DNA of 64,000 bases from Planctomycetes bacterium syqfu (GCA_020974905.1 CP087563.1:5642001-5706000); one strand, 5' to 3'; shown: positions 1 to 8,497, counted from the first letter of the stretch. Notes: generated by a model not told the origin, from the sequence alone. Program-made: numbers and translations.

Positions 1-639
1 TTTGATTCGGTGACAACGTTTTGATTCAAACATATCAATATGCCTTTAACTACAGGCGCAAACCAACAACCTATGAACATCATTGTGATGCTCATTAAAA
101 TACGTAGCAGTGTAAGTGGGAATATAAACCCGAAGGTAATCCGGGAAGACTTCCAGGAGCGGGACACTTTCCGGGGGCCGGGGGGCTTCCGGGGGCGGGG
201 GTTATGTCAAATGTGTGTTTAGATGCTCATACATATGCATCGTTCGTCGCTCCTCGGAAATACAAAACAGTCGATCCATTCATGTGGTCCATCCATTTGG
301 CAGTTTCTCAGACCACCGTTTAATGGAATACCCAAGCATTGTGTTAGGATTAAATTTGGATGTCAAATCGGGTACGAACAGGTGAATTTCAGGTTAATGC
401 AGAGGGTAAAAAATGCGAAAAATGCTGGACTTTGTAGGGGATTGCCAATTGGGAATGTGACGTTTTTTTGAGACCAGGTTGTATAAAGTTGAAAATATTT
501 TTGATTGGTCTGGTAAATCTGCATATGTTGGGCAATCAGCACACAAAATACGAATGGCCAATTGCAGAAATATTTGATATGGTTCGCATCTGTATTGAAT
601 TAACCGATTTCATATCACCATTATCAGGAGAGTTATTCC
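1..639. other. Intergenic leader with no convincing gene
   Basis: No open frame here has a good ribosome-binding site plus a recognisable protein; the short frames that exist carry low-complexity or non-protein-like translations. The stretch holds a GC-rich double repeat at 167-204 and turns AT-rich towards 480-620, as expected for the promoter side of the gene at 640. An AGGAG at 625-629 belongs to that gene. Confidence 0.6.
167..204 (+). repeat. Two adjacent copies of the CTTCCGGGGGC dispersed repeat
   Basis: CTTTCCGGGGGCCGGGGGG (167-185) is followed at once by CTTCCGGGGGCGGGGGTTA (186-204). The same word recurs in gspD and at least seven times in the phage module. Its function is unknown. 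Confidence 0.75.
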
Positions 640-1080
640 ATGGCAAAATCCGATGCCGCATCCGAATTGATCGAACTTGTGCAGAAGTTGCAAGGCGAAC
701 GTGCTGGTCACGTCCAGGCCATCGAGGCGATTGACCTGACCTTCAAGCAATTGGGTATTGAAGTCCAAACGTCTGTGCCAACGGATAAACCACGTCGCGG
801 TCGTCCAGCAGGCACTGGCAAGAAGGCCAAGGCAGCCAAGACCACCCCAAAGAGGACCAGTAAACGCACTCGCAAGACGTTTGCGGTGTCAGGCGATGAA
901 TCCGTCCTGGCATTCGTCAAAGCCAATCCGGATTGCACGACCGCACAGGTCAATGAACACTGGACCAAAGAAGGCCGCAGCGGCAAAGCCGACAACGCCT
1001 TGGGCAAACTGGTCAAGGAAGGCAAGATCACCCGCAAGAACATCAAAGGCCAACGCGGTAGTACGTACAAGGCCAAGTGA
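640..1080 (+). CDS. Histone H1-like / AT-hook winged-helix DNA-binding protein
   Basis: A 146-residue basic protein. Residues 1-45 look helical. Residues about 48-85 are Lys/Arg/Pro/Ala-rich and include an AT-hook-like RRGRPAG. The C-terminal 60 residues (from GDESVLAFVKANP) look like a small winged-helix domain ending in a basic tail. Such proteins act as nucleoid-associated or silencing factors; that role is inferred. The start is supported by AGGAG at 625-629. The gene lost its neighbouring terminator: an insertion with a 9-bp target duplication begins inside its stop codon at 1080, and the likely original terminator is now at 4507-4540. The coding sequence itself is intact. Confidence 0.7.
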   Translation: MAKSDAASELIELVQKLQGERAGHVQAIEAIDLTFKQLGIEVQTSVPTDKPRRGRPAGTGKKAKAAKTTPKRTSKRTRKTFAVSGDESVLAFVKANPDCTTAQVNEHWTKEGRSGKADNALGKLVKEGKITRKNIKGQRGSTYKAK

Positions 1081-1088
1081 GCCTGTGT
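1080..1088 (+). repeat. Left copy of 9-bp target-site duplication
   Basis: AGCCTGTGT lies directly outside the left IS end at 1089 and is repeated exactly at 4469-4477, directly outside the right end of the IS fragment at 4468. The next base, T, also matches but belongs to the terminal inverted repeat on the left. Confidence 0.8.
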
Positions 1089-1995
1089 TGCTCTGTAGAA
1101 AAGCCAGATAGCTAAGAGAATCCCGATATTGTGGGTCAGAACTGCCAGTCGCATTTCACGATTACGAGCATGGTACGAACGTGCCGCGACCACGGGTCCC
1201 TGATTACGTTTGATCATACTGAAGACGGTTTCGACCTGCCAACGTTGATCGTACGGGCGAAGGTGAATACGTTGTGCCATCAGCCTACGATAGTAACGAC
1301 TTGGTAGCTTGCTTGTTGGGCGACCATGCTTGGGTGGAATGGTGGTGAGAATGCCATGTTCATCGCGCGCATACAGATGATTTGATTCGCTGTCATACCC
1401 AGCATCAGCCAACAGATGATGCACGCAGACATTGGCAACACAGCGATCCAATAGCGGTTCCAATGACTGCACATCGTTCTTGGGACCTTGTTCGGTGAGC
1501 ATGGCCAAGACCATGTGCGACTGGATATCGACCAACGCACTGAGCTTGGGAAAGTGTGAATATTTGACTGTTTTTCCAGTGATTTTGCAACGCTTGGTGA
1601 AGTAGCGACTACAGTGCCAGGCTTCGAGTCCCGTGCTGTCGGCAGCGGCCAGCTTCACGTTTTGACGCGTCGTTTTTTTTAGACTGCAGTTGTTCGTGTG
1701 TACTTTCCAACAGGTCGTTGGCCACCTGCAGATTCAACAGTCGATGGGCCGCTTTCTGCAACGTCGTGTAGTGTGGCACCGACTTTAAGCCGATGTCCTC
1801 ACACAATGCAGGCATGTCCGCAAGCATCGCAACGATGCCGCGATTAAAATGGCGTTTGAGAACCAGACACGCAAAGAGCTGCGGCTGGGTGAATTTCTTG
1901 GGCGCATTGACATGGGCATACGTCGGCAGCCGATCCTTGGCCACCTGCAATGCCATCAACGCCACCCTCCGTGGTGACTTGCTGGTGATGCTCAT
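1089..1995 (-). pseudogene. Frameshifted IS4/IS5-family transposase
   Basis: The N-terminal frame (1995 to about 1675) begins MSITSKSPRRVALMAL. The catalytic part is in another frame that continues through DSTGLE, LLADAGYDSE and a YDQRWQVETVFSMIK stretch matching the Y-R-E-K signature of IS4/IS5 transposases, giving the D, D and E residues. The two frames meet at a run of eight A on the coding strand (1673-1680). Removing one A restores a single frame, so this is either a mutation or +1 slippage; a -1 shift would hit a stop. No in-frame stop occurs before the IS end at 1089: the frame runs on into the flank, antisense to the upstream gene. Probably inactive. Confidence 0.75.
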
Positions 1996-2036
1996 GTGTC
2001 ATCTATCGGCAGATCGGGGCGGTTTTCTACAGAGCA
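1089..2036 (-). mobile_element. IS element, copy 1 (IS4/IS5-type DDE), 948 bp
   Basis: Terminal inverted repeats are TGCTCTGTAGAAAA at 1089-1102 and its complement at 2023-2036. The element encodes one DDE transposase on the minus strand. The right flank after 2036 does not match the left flank, so this copy no longer has its own target duplication; the match is with the far end of IS copy 2. Relative to copy 2 it carries a 9-bp in-frame deletion near 1845 and many point differences, so the two copies are related rather than identical. Confidence 0.8.
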
Positions 2037-2065
2037 GGACAGACCCCTTTTCTGCCCCCCGTCCT

Positions 2066-2467
2066 CTACCTTTTATCTGATTTTGTTCTTGAAATAAATA
2101 TTTTCAATGCATCTGGGTCATGTTCAGATAATAAATTAAAATGAGATTGGTTGTTAACTAGCTCTTTATACCCTAGTATCCATTTAATATCTGACACAAC
2201 CTTAGTCTCAAAGTAACCAAAACACCAGGTAGACGGCACATTGCTATTTGTAATCGAAAAAATTGAGGCTGGATACCAATTGGGGAAACCATCTTTATTT
2301 TTAACGAGAAGCATGACTATTTCACCCATCATGCATATTCCATGCACTTTGTACTTTTTGCCAACAGTTAAATCAAATATTGAGCTTTCTGTAAAACCAA
2401 CGCTCCGCAAACTTTCATTTATATCTTCAAATTGAATATGATTACATATAGCGTTCAAGTTAATCAT
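2066..2467 (-). CDS. Putative immunity protein for the Rhs toxin tip
   Basis: A 133-residue soluble, acidic protein with no signal peptide and no family I recognise. Its ATG at 2465-2467 overlaps the stop of the upstream Rhs reading frame by four bases (ATGA). It shares the AT-rich base composition of the toxin tip and contrasts with the GC-rich Rhs core. In polymorphic toxin systems the gene directly downstream of the Rhs tip encodes the cognate immunity protein, and position, size and translational coupling all fit. It ends only about 30 bp from the IS end at 2036. The specific immunity family is not assigned. Confidence 0.6.
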   Translation of the reverse strand: MINLNAICNHIQFEDINESLRSVGFTESSIFDLTVGKKYKVHGICMMGEIVMLLVKNKDGFPNWYPASIFSITNSNVPSTWCFGYFETKVVSDIKWILGYKELVNNQSHFNLLSEHDPDALKIFISRTKSDKR

Positions 2468-4035
2468 CCTCCATTACTAGGAGTTGGAATTTTAAAATCA
2501 TCATATTTTTGTGTGACAGTATTGTAAAGATAGTGTATCTCAACCTTTTTGACATTTTGCCTTAATTTAACCCATCCTTCACTACTCGGCCACCTTTTAT
2601 CACTCATACCTCCAGCCACAGGTACAGGCAGTCCAGCCTCAGGATTTGCTTTTACTGTTTTCATAGCCATTTGTTCTTTCAAATTCTTTGGTTGTCTTCC
2701 GGTACTACCACGTCCTTCTGGTATCACTAAATTACTTTCATCAGCCAATTCATTTTGCACTCTAGGTTTAGAAGATAAATTGTTTTTCTTTACAGGTTTG
2801 TTACTACGAGCACGATAAGGTGTACGTAGTTTTAGCGCATCAGCTATACCAAATGCAACATCAGGTAAATTTTCCCACATTTGACTTCTAATAGTAGAGC
2901 GACCTGTAGTCTGTTCAATATACCAGTCTTCCATAAGGCTAGCGGAAATAGGCCCTTGCCAATAATAAGGAAGTTTGTTTGAAGCATATATTGCAGCTTT
3001 ATAAAACTGAATATTATTTTTTTCAGAAAAGTTTCCGTGTAGCAAACCTTCTGCATAAAACTGAATATTATTTTTTTCAGAAAAGTTTCCGTGTAGCAAA
3101 CCTTCTGCAAATTTATTTAATACTGGATTTATTCCTACGACTTCAGGAACTTGAATAAGTGTTCCATTTTTGTTTACCACCCAGTGAATGTTAGCATCAA
3201 TTTCTGCAAAATCTTGTGTAAGTAAAACCGGTTGATCTGGCAAATATTTCGAATTATCCAACCCAAGAATATCCGCGCCATTCACATCAAAATACGCCCG
3301 ATTCAGGTTCAGACCGTCGGCATAGCCGGCGGGGTCTTCGCTGAGCCAGGTGCGGTGGATGGGGTCGTAATCGCGGAAGTGGGTGTGCAGGAAGCCGGTG
3401 AAGGATTCCTTGTACATGCCGGTGTAGCCGAAGGGGATGTACTGGGAGTGGCCGAGGTTGCGGCCATCACTGCGGAGGACCGGCTCGTCGGCGGCATCGT
3501 AGACTTTGGCGATGCCGGTGGAGTTGTAGTGAATACGTTCGATGACATCGCCAGTCGCAGCGTCGGCGGTGCCCATGATCGTGCCACGGTCGTCGGTGAG
3601 CGCGATGTATTCGTTGAGGCCCAGGCCATCGGCAGTGGGGATCTGGACGCTGACCAATTTGTTGATGGCAGCTTCATAGAAGTATCGACCAAGCAGCTTG
3701 CCATCGTCGGGACTGGTTTGATCGTAGAGACGATCTTCGATGAGCGCAACGCCATCGTAAATGCAACGTTGACTGGCCCATTGGGTTTGCGTGGCATCAT
3801 GGCCGTCATAGACACGGGCGATGCGCCGGCCAAAGGCGTCGTAGTAATAGTCTGCCGTCTGCGGCGAATCATGCGAGACATTCAGCGGCTGATAGCGTTT
3901 ATCCGTGATGCGGATGATGCGGTCAAAATCGTCCCACTGGAAGAGGTAACGGCTGTTCTCAAGCAGATTGCCACGCGCATCATGCCTCTGGACGGCAGAA
4001 TTGCCCGGCGCGACTTCTTCGTTTTCCTCAGAAAA
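2464..4035 (-). pseudogene. 5'-truncated Rhs/YD-repeat protein with C-terminal toxin domain
   Basis: A continuous frame from a TAA at 4036-4038 down to 2464, about 523 codons. It has no ATG, GTG or TTG before a TTG at 3655-3657, so it lacks a proper start and is the detached 3' end of a much larger gene. From about 4029 to 3260 it reads as Rhs core: YYYDAFGRRIARVYDG, then the end-of-core pattern RTWLSEDPAGYADGLNLNRA. After about 3260 the DNA becomes AT-rich and encodes a variable tip ending in GMSDKRWPSSEGWVKL and HYLYNTVTQKYDDFKI, a tail I have seen on Rhs tips but cannot name. A perfect 18-residue tandem duplication lies inside the tip. It could be expressed only from the internal TTG, or serve as a donor for recombination into a full Rhs gene. 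Confidence 0.75.
3003..3109 (-). repeat. Perfect 54-bp in-frame tandem duplication in the Rhs tip
   Basis: Two copies with a 54-bp period begin at 3003 and 3057 and are identical over 53 bases. On the minus strand they encode AEGLLHGNFSEKNNIQFY twice. Perfect identity suggests a recent event. Confidence 0.9.
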
Positions 4036-4082
4036 TTATTCACATGCCAAAGAGCAAAACATGAAACCGCCATAAGCTAATC

Positions 4083-4158
4083 AGAAAAAGTAGAATGTCC
4101 CCTTTTCTGCCCCCTTTTCTGCCCCCAGAAAAAGTAGAATGTCCCCTTTTCTGCCCCC
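4083..4158 (+). repeat. 44-bp tandem repeat (AGAAAAAGTAGAATGTCCCC type)
   Basis: AGAAAAAGTAGAATGTCCCC followed by TTTTCTGCCCC starts at 4083 and again at 4127. The inner word CCCCTTTTCTGCCCC occurs three times here (4099, 4111, 4143) and once at 2044-2059, beside the right end of IS copy 1. It therefore marks both inner junctions of the inserted block. Function unknown. Confidence 0.7.
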
Positions 4159-4427
4159 AACAACCGATGGGCTGCCTTCTGCAACGTCGTGTAGTGAGGC
4201 ACCGACTTCAAACGGATGTCCTCACACAGCGTGGGCATGTCGGCAAGCAACGCAACAATACCGCGATAGTCGAGCTTGAAATGGCGTTTGAGAACCAGAC
4301 ACGCAAAGAGCTGCGGCTGGGTGAATTTGCGTGGCGAATACACATGGGCATACGTCGGCAGCCGATCCTTGGCCACCTGCAATGCCATCATCGCCACCCT
4401 CCGTGGTGACTTGGATGTAGTGCTCAT
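4159..4427 (-). pseudogene. Transposase N-terminal fragment
   Basis: Encodes MSTTSKSPRRVAMMALQVA onward to about residue 90, matching the N-terminus of the copy 1 transposase, then runs into the 44-bp repeats and a stop at 4077. It keeps three residues (KLD) that copy 1 has lost. No catalytic residues remain. Confidence 0.8.
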
Positions 4428-4468
4428 GTGTCATCTATCGGCAGATTGGGGCGGTTTTCTACAGAGCA
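4159..4468 (-). mobile_element. IS element, copy 2, truncated to its right end
   Basis: From 4159 to 4468 the sequence aligns with the right third of IS copy 1 (about 1737-2036) with scattered differences, and ends in the same inverted repeat (complement of TGCTCTGTAGAAAA) at 4455-4468. The left part with the catalytic domain is missing; the break is at the 44-bp repeats. The base after its end begins AGCCTGTGT, matching the left flank of copy 1. Confidence 0.8.
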
Positions 4469-4477
4469 AGCCTGTGT
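4469..4477 (+). repeat. Right copy of 9-bp target-site duplication
   Basis: AGCCTGTGT, identical to 1080-1088, directly follows the IS right end at 4468. It shows that the 1089-4468 block replaced a single insertion site. Confidence 0.8.
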
Positions 4478-4506
4478 TCTATTTGACCGACATTTGATAA
4501 ACGCTC

Positions 4507-4540
4507 AAAGCCCAGTTCCTCATACTGGGCTTTGTTTTTG
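4507..4540 (+). terminator. Rho-independent terminator, displaced from the histone-like gene
   Basis: AAAGCCCAG (4507-4515) pairs perfectly with CTGGGCTTT (4525-4533) across a 9-base loop and is followed by GTTTTTG. Without the inserted block it would lie about 30 bp after the stop codon at 1080, so it is probably the original terminator of that gene. Confidence 0.85.
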
Positions 4541-4639
4541 GTTTGACCTGCAATTCTTACGTTTTGCTTGGTATTATGGCACTTGACGTAAGGATGGTTT
4601 CCGCTGTTGGCATGTTGAAAACGTCTGAGCCAAACTAAC

Positions 4640-5614
4640 ATGAATAAAGATTGGTCGAGCGTTGATGATAAGCAACTCCTCATGAGAATGCAGGAAGATG
4701 GGGGTGTTGCGCACGAAGCCTGTGTTGAACTTTACCTGCGATATTTCAACGACCTTGTCGGACGACTGGAACGCATGAGCCCAAACTCACCAATTCAAAT
4801 TCGCAAAGAGGTCATGCAGCAGGTTTTTGAAGAACTTTATGAGTTGAGGGATTATGATTCGACTGATGAATCGGTGCTTTCACGCCTTGTCCGTTCAGCA
4901 CAAGAAAAGTTCGTCAAGTCATTGCAAGGTAGTCGCGACGATGCCAGATCATCACTGGGTTTGTTCAATCTATGCGAAAGCCAGTCAGATGAAAACTCCA
5001 GAGAATTGTCTTCTTACATGTGGGCCTCAGAACAAGAGGGCGTCATCATCGATGCAATTCAATACCTGCCTGAACGACAACGCATTGTGACCGAACTGGT
5101 TTGCATTGGTGGCTACGATTTTGACAAAGTGGCCAAATTATTGAGTAGTCATGTAGATGCTGTCCGTGACAGTTTTAAGGCTGCATTGTCATCTATTGAG
5201 CCTGTTCTTGAAAATATGTTAAATGACTTTGAGTGTAGAGATTCAGATTTCGCGATGGGCTCCGGCTGCGAAATATATCAAGATATGATAATTGATATGT
5301 TGGTCAATACTTCAGAACATATTAAACGAAGCAATGATTTTTATATGCACTCGAATTCGTGTGAATACTGCCAGCAATCATTGCGTTGCAAACAACAATT
5401 CGTAGAGCTACTCAAAAGTTTTGGTAAATACAGTGACGATACCATCATTTTGCTTGAATCGCAGCACGAATCTGTACCGGGATACTTGCGTACATCTTCA
5501 GCTTTGAACGATCAGCAAGCGGAGCAGATTTCAATCGAAGACATTCATCAAGGGATTGAACATCTCAAAACCTCGATGATACGAATTGACAGTCTTCGAT
5601 CACCTGAACAGTAA
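4640..5614 (+). CDS. Divergent ECF sigma-like protein fused to a zinc-finger anti-sigma-like domain
   Basis: 324 residues. The N-terminal half resembles an ECF sigma factor: a region-2-like part (VELYLRYFNDLVGRLERM) and a region-4-like part (YLPERQRIVTELVCIGGYDF onward to about 190), both weak. The C-terminal part has an H-x3-C-x2-C element (His237, Cys241, Cys244) followed by LLKSFGKYSDDTIILLESQ. This closely parallels the first 100 residues of the FecR-type protein at 6562 (LLRNYGKLSPDTVELLES). A sigma domain and a zinc-binding anti-sigma-like domain on one chain suggests a self-controlled or degenerate regulator. The ATG at 4640 has no strong Shine-Dalgarno sequence. It may regulate the downstream cluster; that is inferred from position. 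Confidence 0.6.
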   Translation: MNKDWSSVDDKQLLMRMQEDGGVAHEACVELYLRYFNDLVGRLERMSPNSPIQIRKEVMQQVFEELYELRDYDSTDESVLSRLVRSAQEKFVKSLQGSRDDARSSLGLFNLCESQSDENSRELSSYMWASEQEGVIIDAIQYLPERQRIVTELVCIGGYDFDKVAKLLSSHVDAVRDSFKAALSSIEPVLENMLNDFECRDSDFAMGSGCEIYQDMIIDMLVNTSEHIKRSNDFYMHSNSCEYCQQSLRCKQQFVELLKSFGKYSDDTIILLESQHESVPGYLRTSSALNDQQAEQISIEDIHQGIEHLKTSMIRIDSLRSPEQ

Positions 5615-5780
5615 ATCAATCGCTTTATAGTCGCGAAAATGCCGCAACCCAAGGTATACCCTCAGGAAATGTTAAAAATACCCTTCCGGATTTTGAGAGG
5701 GTGAGGTAAGATGCAAGTCCTTCCGATTGGTGCTTGATGCACCCGTCATGCATGTGACATTAACCTGAACGGGGGTTCCG

Positions 5781-6371
5781 GTGGCCGAGGGGCTGACATT
5801 TTCTGATGAGAAGCAATTGCTTTGTGACCTGCGTGAAGGCGGTGCTGCCGCGCGACAGGCATGTACTGTGTTGTACCGCAGGTATTTCCCAGAATTAGTA
5901 CGGCATCTTAGACGATTCAATATTGCTGTAAAGCACCAGGATATTGAGGATGCTGTTCAAGCCGTTTTTCTGAAAATTGCCCAAGGTCGATTGGATTACA
6001 AGGGCAAGGGTTCATTGTTTGCATGTTTGATGAGTTGCTCGCAATATGCCTTAATGGATATGTTAAAGAAGCGTGACGCTCAAGAAAAACGTGAAATATG
6101 TCACTATCGGTTATGTGGCGTCCATCAACAATCTGAGCCCAGTCCAAGTCATGCGATGCAGTTTGCGGAACGTGACCAAAGTGTGCGAGAAGCTGTCAAG
6201 CAGTTACCTTCTGAGCAACGGTATGTGATTGAAATGCTCTATGTTGATCAGCAAACCCACCAACACACAGCAGAATACATCTCCGTCAACCGCCGTACTG
6301 TGCAACGTCGAAGAGCCAGTGCGTTGAAAAAACTCGAGCAATTACTGGCGGATTTTTTGTCTGGCGAATGA
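5781..6371 (+). CDS. ECF-type RNA polymerase sigma factor
   Basis: 196 residues with GTG start at 5781 preceded by GGGGG (5771-5775). Region 2 is seen in LYRRYFPELVRHLRRF and DIEDAVQAVFLKIAQG; region 4 in VKQLPSEQRYVIEMLYV followed by a helix-turn-helix with NRRTVQRRRASALKKLEQLL. The size fits the ECF family (about 180-200). The next gene encodes a membrane FecR-type protein with a zinc-finger N-terminus, the usual partner that holds such a sigma factor inactive until a signal arrives. Likely target promoters are in the RiPP cluster that begins downstream, but I cannot identify its promoter motif. Confidence 0.85.
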   Translation: MAEGLTFSDEKQLLCDLREGGAAARQACTVLYRRYFPELVRHLRRFNIAVKHQDIEDAVQAVFLKIAQGRLDYKGKGSLFACLMSCSQYALMDMLKKRDAQEKREICHYRLCGVHQQSEPSPSHAMQFAERDQSVREAVKQLPSEQRYVIEMLYVDQQTHQHTAEYISVNRRTVQRRRASALKKLEQLLADFLSGE

Positions 6372-6561
6372 TTGACTGTGATTTGCCGTATTAGCCTGAA
6401 AATAAATAGCTTGTGATCGTTTAAAGTAATTTTAGACTTGTCAAGTACACATCTTTTTGATCTTTTTGCAAAAAAATCTCGTTTTAGATGTCCCTCTTTT
6501 CCTCTCAGCTTCGACTTATTTATAGAGGGTGCGATTTTTTTTCAGTTTCTAGGCGGTAAGA

Positions 6562-8445
6562 GTGGATTGCGAACACTGTCAAAACCTGATGTCTGAAGTG
6601 ATCCTTAAGGATCCGGATGTTTCTGAACAGGAACGCCAGGCATGTTTCAATCACCTTGAAGGTTGCTGGTTCTGCCACGAGCAGTATGAGCGGGAATGTG
6701 ACTTGGCAGAACTGCTCCGCAACTATGGTAAGCTCAGTCCTGACACAGTTGAACTTCTGGAATCCCATGGGGGCATAGTTCCGGATTATAAGCGTCTGTA
6801 TCCCAAGACAAACAACGAAATCGAAATCACGGAAGAGATGACTGAGGCCAGCCTGCAACAGATGCTAGCCAAACTGGATGCAGCCGAAGCACTCCGTAAG
6901 TGTCAGCAGGAGTCTTGGGATGAAGCTGCTTCAGAACATACCACCAAAATCCAGAAAATGGTTTTCGCCATATCTAGAAAAGGTTCATTCCGCCGCCATT
7001 GGTACGTCGCTGCTGGCTTGGCAGTGGCTGCATGCCTGCTGATCATCACTAGTGTGTGGCTTGACGGGTTAGGAGGACTGCCTGTCAAGCAGCCTGTATC
7101 ACTAACACACTATGCCAATGATAATATCGAATTGATTACAACATCTGGCAAACAATCCCTGGCGCACGACAAGCCTATTCATTGTGATCAAGGTACGAAG
7201 GAATTGCTGTTGGGTGGTACACATAAAGTGATACTGAATCGCAACACAACGGTAACTATTACCACAGCTTTCATTGCTAATGATAGGCAAGTCGCATGGA
7301 ATCTTGAGCTCGCTTCTGGTGAACTCTATGTTGAAGTCACACCTAATCTTCCTGGCGGGACGAGATTTGCAGTTACCACTCCTAATGCACTGGCCACCAT
7401 CACCGGCACGAAGTTCAATGTATTAACAGACTCATCACAGACCGAGTTGGCTTTGCTCAAGGGCAGCGTCCGGTTCACTTCACTGGTAAACAAGCAAGTC
7501 GTGGATGTGACTACGGGGCATATTTCGATGGTTCTAGGGCGTTCAGCTCCGACAACACCAATGCACGTAGATGTTCAAGCGATCACGTCGTGGGCACGGC
7601 ATGGACAGCTTCGAGAGACAGGCGAGGTTGTTACATATTCGAATAATGTCGAGGAGTTGTTTGGGGATACTACGATTACAGCATTGATGCCCGAAATTCC
7701 GGACTATCGTACTTGGAGCTACGAACGCTTCCGAGAAGAGATGCGGCCGTGGTTCGCTGAGCAGTTTCCGTGGGTGATGGAACTGGAGAAAGTACTTAAC
7801 GAAGAATCCAGTGTTGAGGTGGATTACCTCGATGTATTGGTGATCTCGGGGGATATCTGGCAGTTCAGGTACGACAATACGCTCTCGCCAAACCAGGCTT
7901 TTGCCGATGTTGAAAGCACCGCTGCTGAGCATTTGTCCAACTGGTATGGCCTTGATGCCAATGCACCTGTACTTACTCGAACTTTTGGCCAAACAACAAC
8001 AAATCCTCTAGCCAAAGCATTCGATGGTACGATTTACGGTGATGCACTTACTCGTTGGCGAAAAGATCTACTGACGCACTCTTCATCAGATGAGAATCTA
8101 CTTCGATGGTTTTCCATGCGAGCGGGTATTTATCTGCATCATACCCGTGCTGCCGTCTACATATGGAGCCGGCAGCATCCGGCCAAAGTTAATCGACTGT
8201 TGAAGCAGTTAGGCTATTGCCGTATGTACCTTTATCCGCTGTTATCTACTGAACCGATGTTATCTAGTTTAGGCCTACACCAAGAAGTTGCAATGCAGTT
8301 AGAACTTGGTCGTCAGATGCATCAACTGTCACATGAGTGGTCGTTGAACGCGCGAGTAGAATACACTTGTTCCCCAGGGTACACGGCACCTAACATACAA
8401 CTTGGGCAAACATTGTCGCAATTGGGAAAGAATGACAAAGAGTAA
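6562..8445 (+). CDS. FecR-domain transmembrane anti-sigma factor with zinc-finger N-terminus
   Basis: 627 residues, GTG start at 6562. Residues 1-40 form a zinc-binding anti-sigma-like motif (Cys3, Cys6, then His31-x3-Cys35-x2-Cys38). One membrane helix follows at about 150-170 (YVAAGLAVAACLLIITSVWL). The periplasmic part includes a FecR domain (FAVTTPNALATITGTKFNV and ALLKGSVRFTS) and a long C-terminal region of about 270 residues that I do not recognise. It probably binds the sigma factor at 5781 and senses an envelope signal. It lies only 52 bp before the RiPP precursor gene, which suggests feedback by the peptide or its export state; that is inference. Confidence 0.8.
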   Translation: MDCEHCQNLMSEVILKDPDVSEQERQACFNHLEGCWFCHEQYERECDLAELLRNYGKLSPDTVELLESHGGIVPDYKRLYPKTNNEIEITEEMTEASLQQMLAKLDAAEALRKCQQESWDEAASEHTTKIQKMVFAISRKGSFRRHWYVAAGLAVAACLLIITSVWLDGLGGLPVKQPVSLTHYANDNIELITTSGKQSLAHDKPIHCDQGTKELLLGGTHKVILNRNTTVTITTAFIANDRQVAWNLELASGELYVEVTPNLPGGTRFAVTTPNALATITGTKFNVLTDSSQTELALLKGSVRFTSLVNKQVVDVTTGHISMVLGRSAPTTPMHVDVQAITSWARHGQLRETGEVVTYSNNVEELFGDTTITALMPEIPDYRTWSYERFREEMRPWFAEQFPWVMELEKVLNEESSVEVDYLDVLVISGDIWQFRYDNTLSPNQAFADVESTAAEHLSNWYGLDANAPVLTRTFGQTTTNPLAKAFDGTIYGDALTRWRKDLLTHSSSDENLLRWFSMRAGIYLHHTRAAVYIWSRQHPAKVNRLLKQLGYCRMYLYPLLSTEPMLSSLGLHQEVAMQLELGRQMHQLSHEWSLNARVEYTCSPGYTAPNIQLGQTLSQLGKNDKE

Positions 8446-8465
8446 AGATGGCATCGCCATATCAT

Positions 8466-8485
8466 CCCCCCCCCCACACACACAC
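8466..8485 (+). repeat. C10(AC)5 simple-sequence tract before the precursor gene
   Basis: Ten C (8466-8475) followed by five AC units (8476-8485), directly abutting the GAAAGGA ribosome-binding site of the precursor gene at 8498. Such tracts slip during replication and could change leader length or translation. Confidence 0.9.
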
Positions 8486-8497
8486 GAAAGGAACGTT

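Noticed and set aside
40..734. Three short frames at the left edge
   Set aside because: Low-complexity or non-protein-like translations, no ribosome-binding sites; the last overlaps the start of the histone-like gene.
1673..1680. Programmed -1 frameshift at A8 in the transposase
   Set aside because: A -1 shift quickly meets a stop; only +1 (or loss of one A) joins the two frames.
3232..4080. 282-residue plus-strand frame
   Set aside because: It is the antisense of the Rhs core; its Val/Ala/Gly/Asp-rich translation has no domain and the opposite strand has clear YD-repeat sequence.
4543..4577. TTGACC ... TATTAT promoter before the 4640 gene
   Set aside because: The spacing is 23 bases, too long for a housekeeping promoter.
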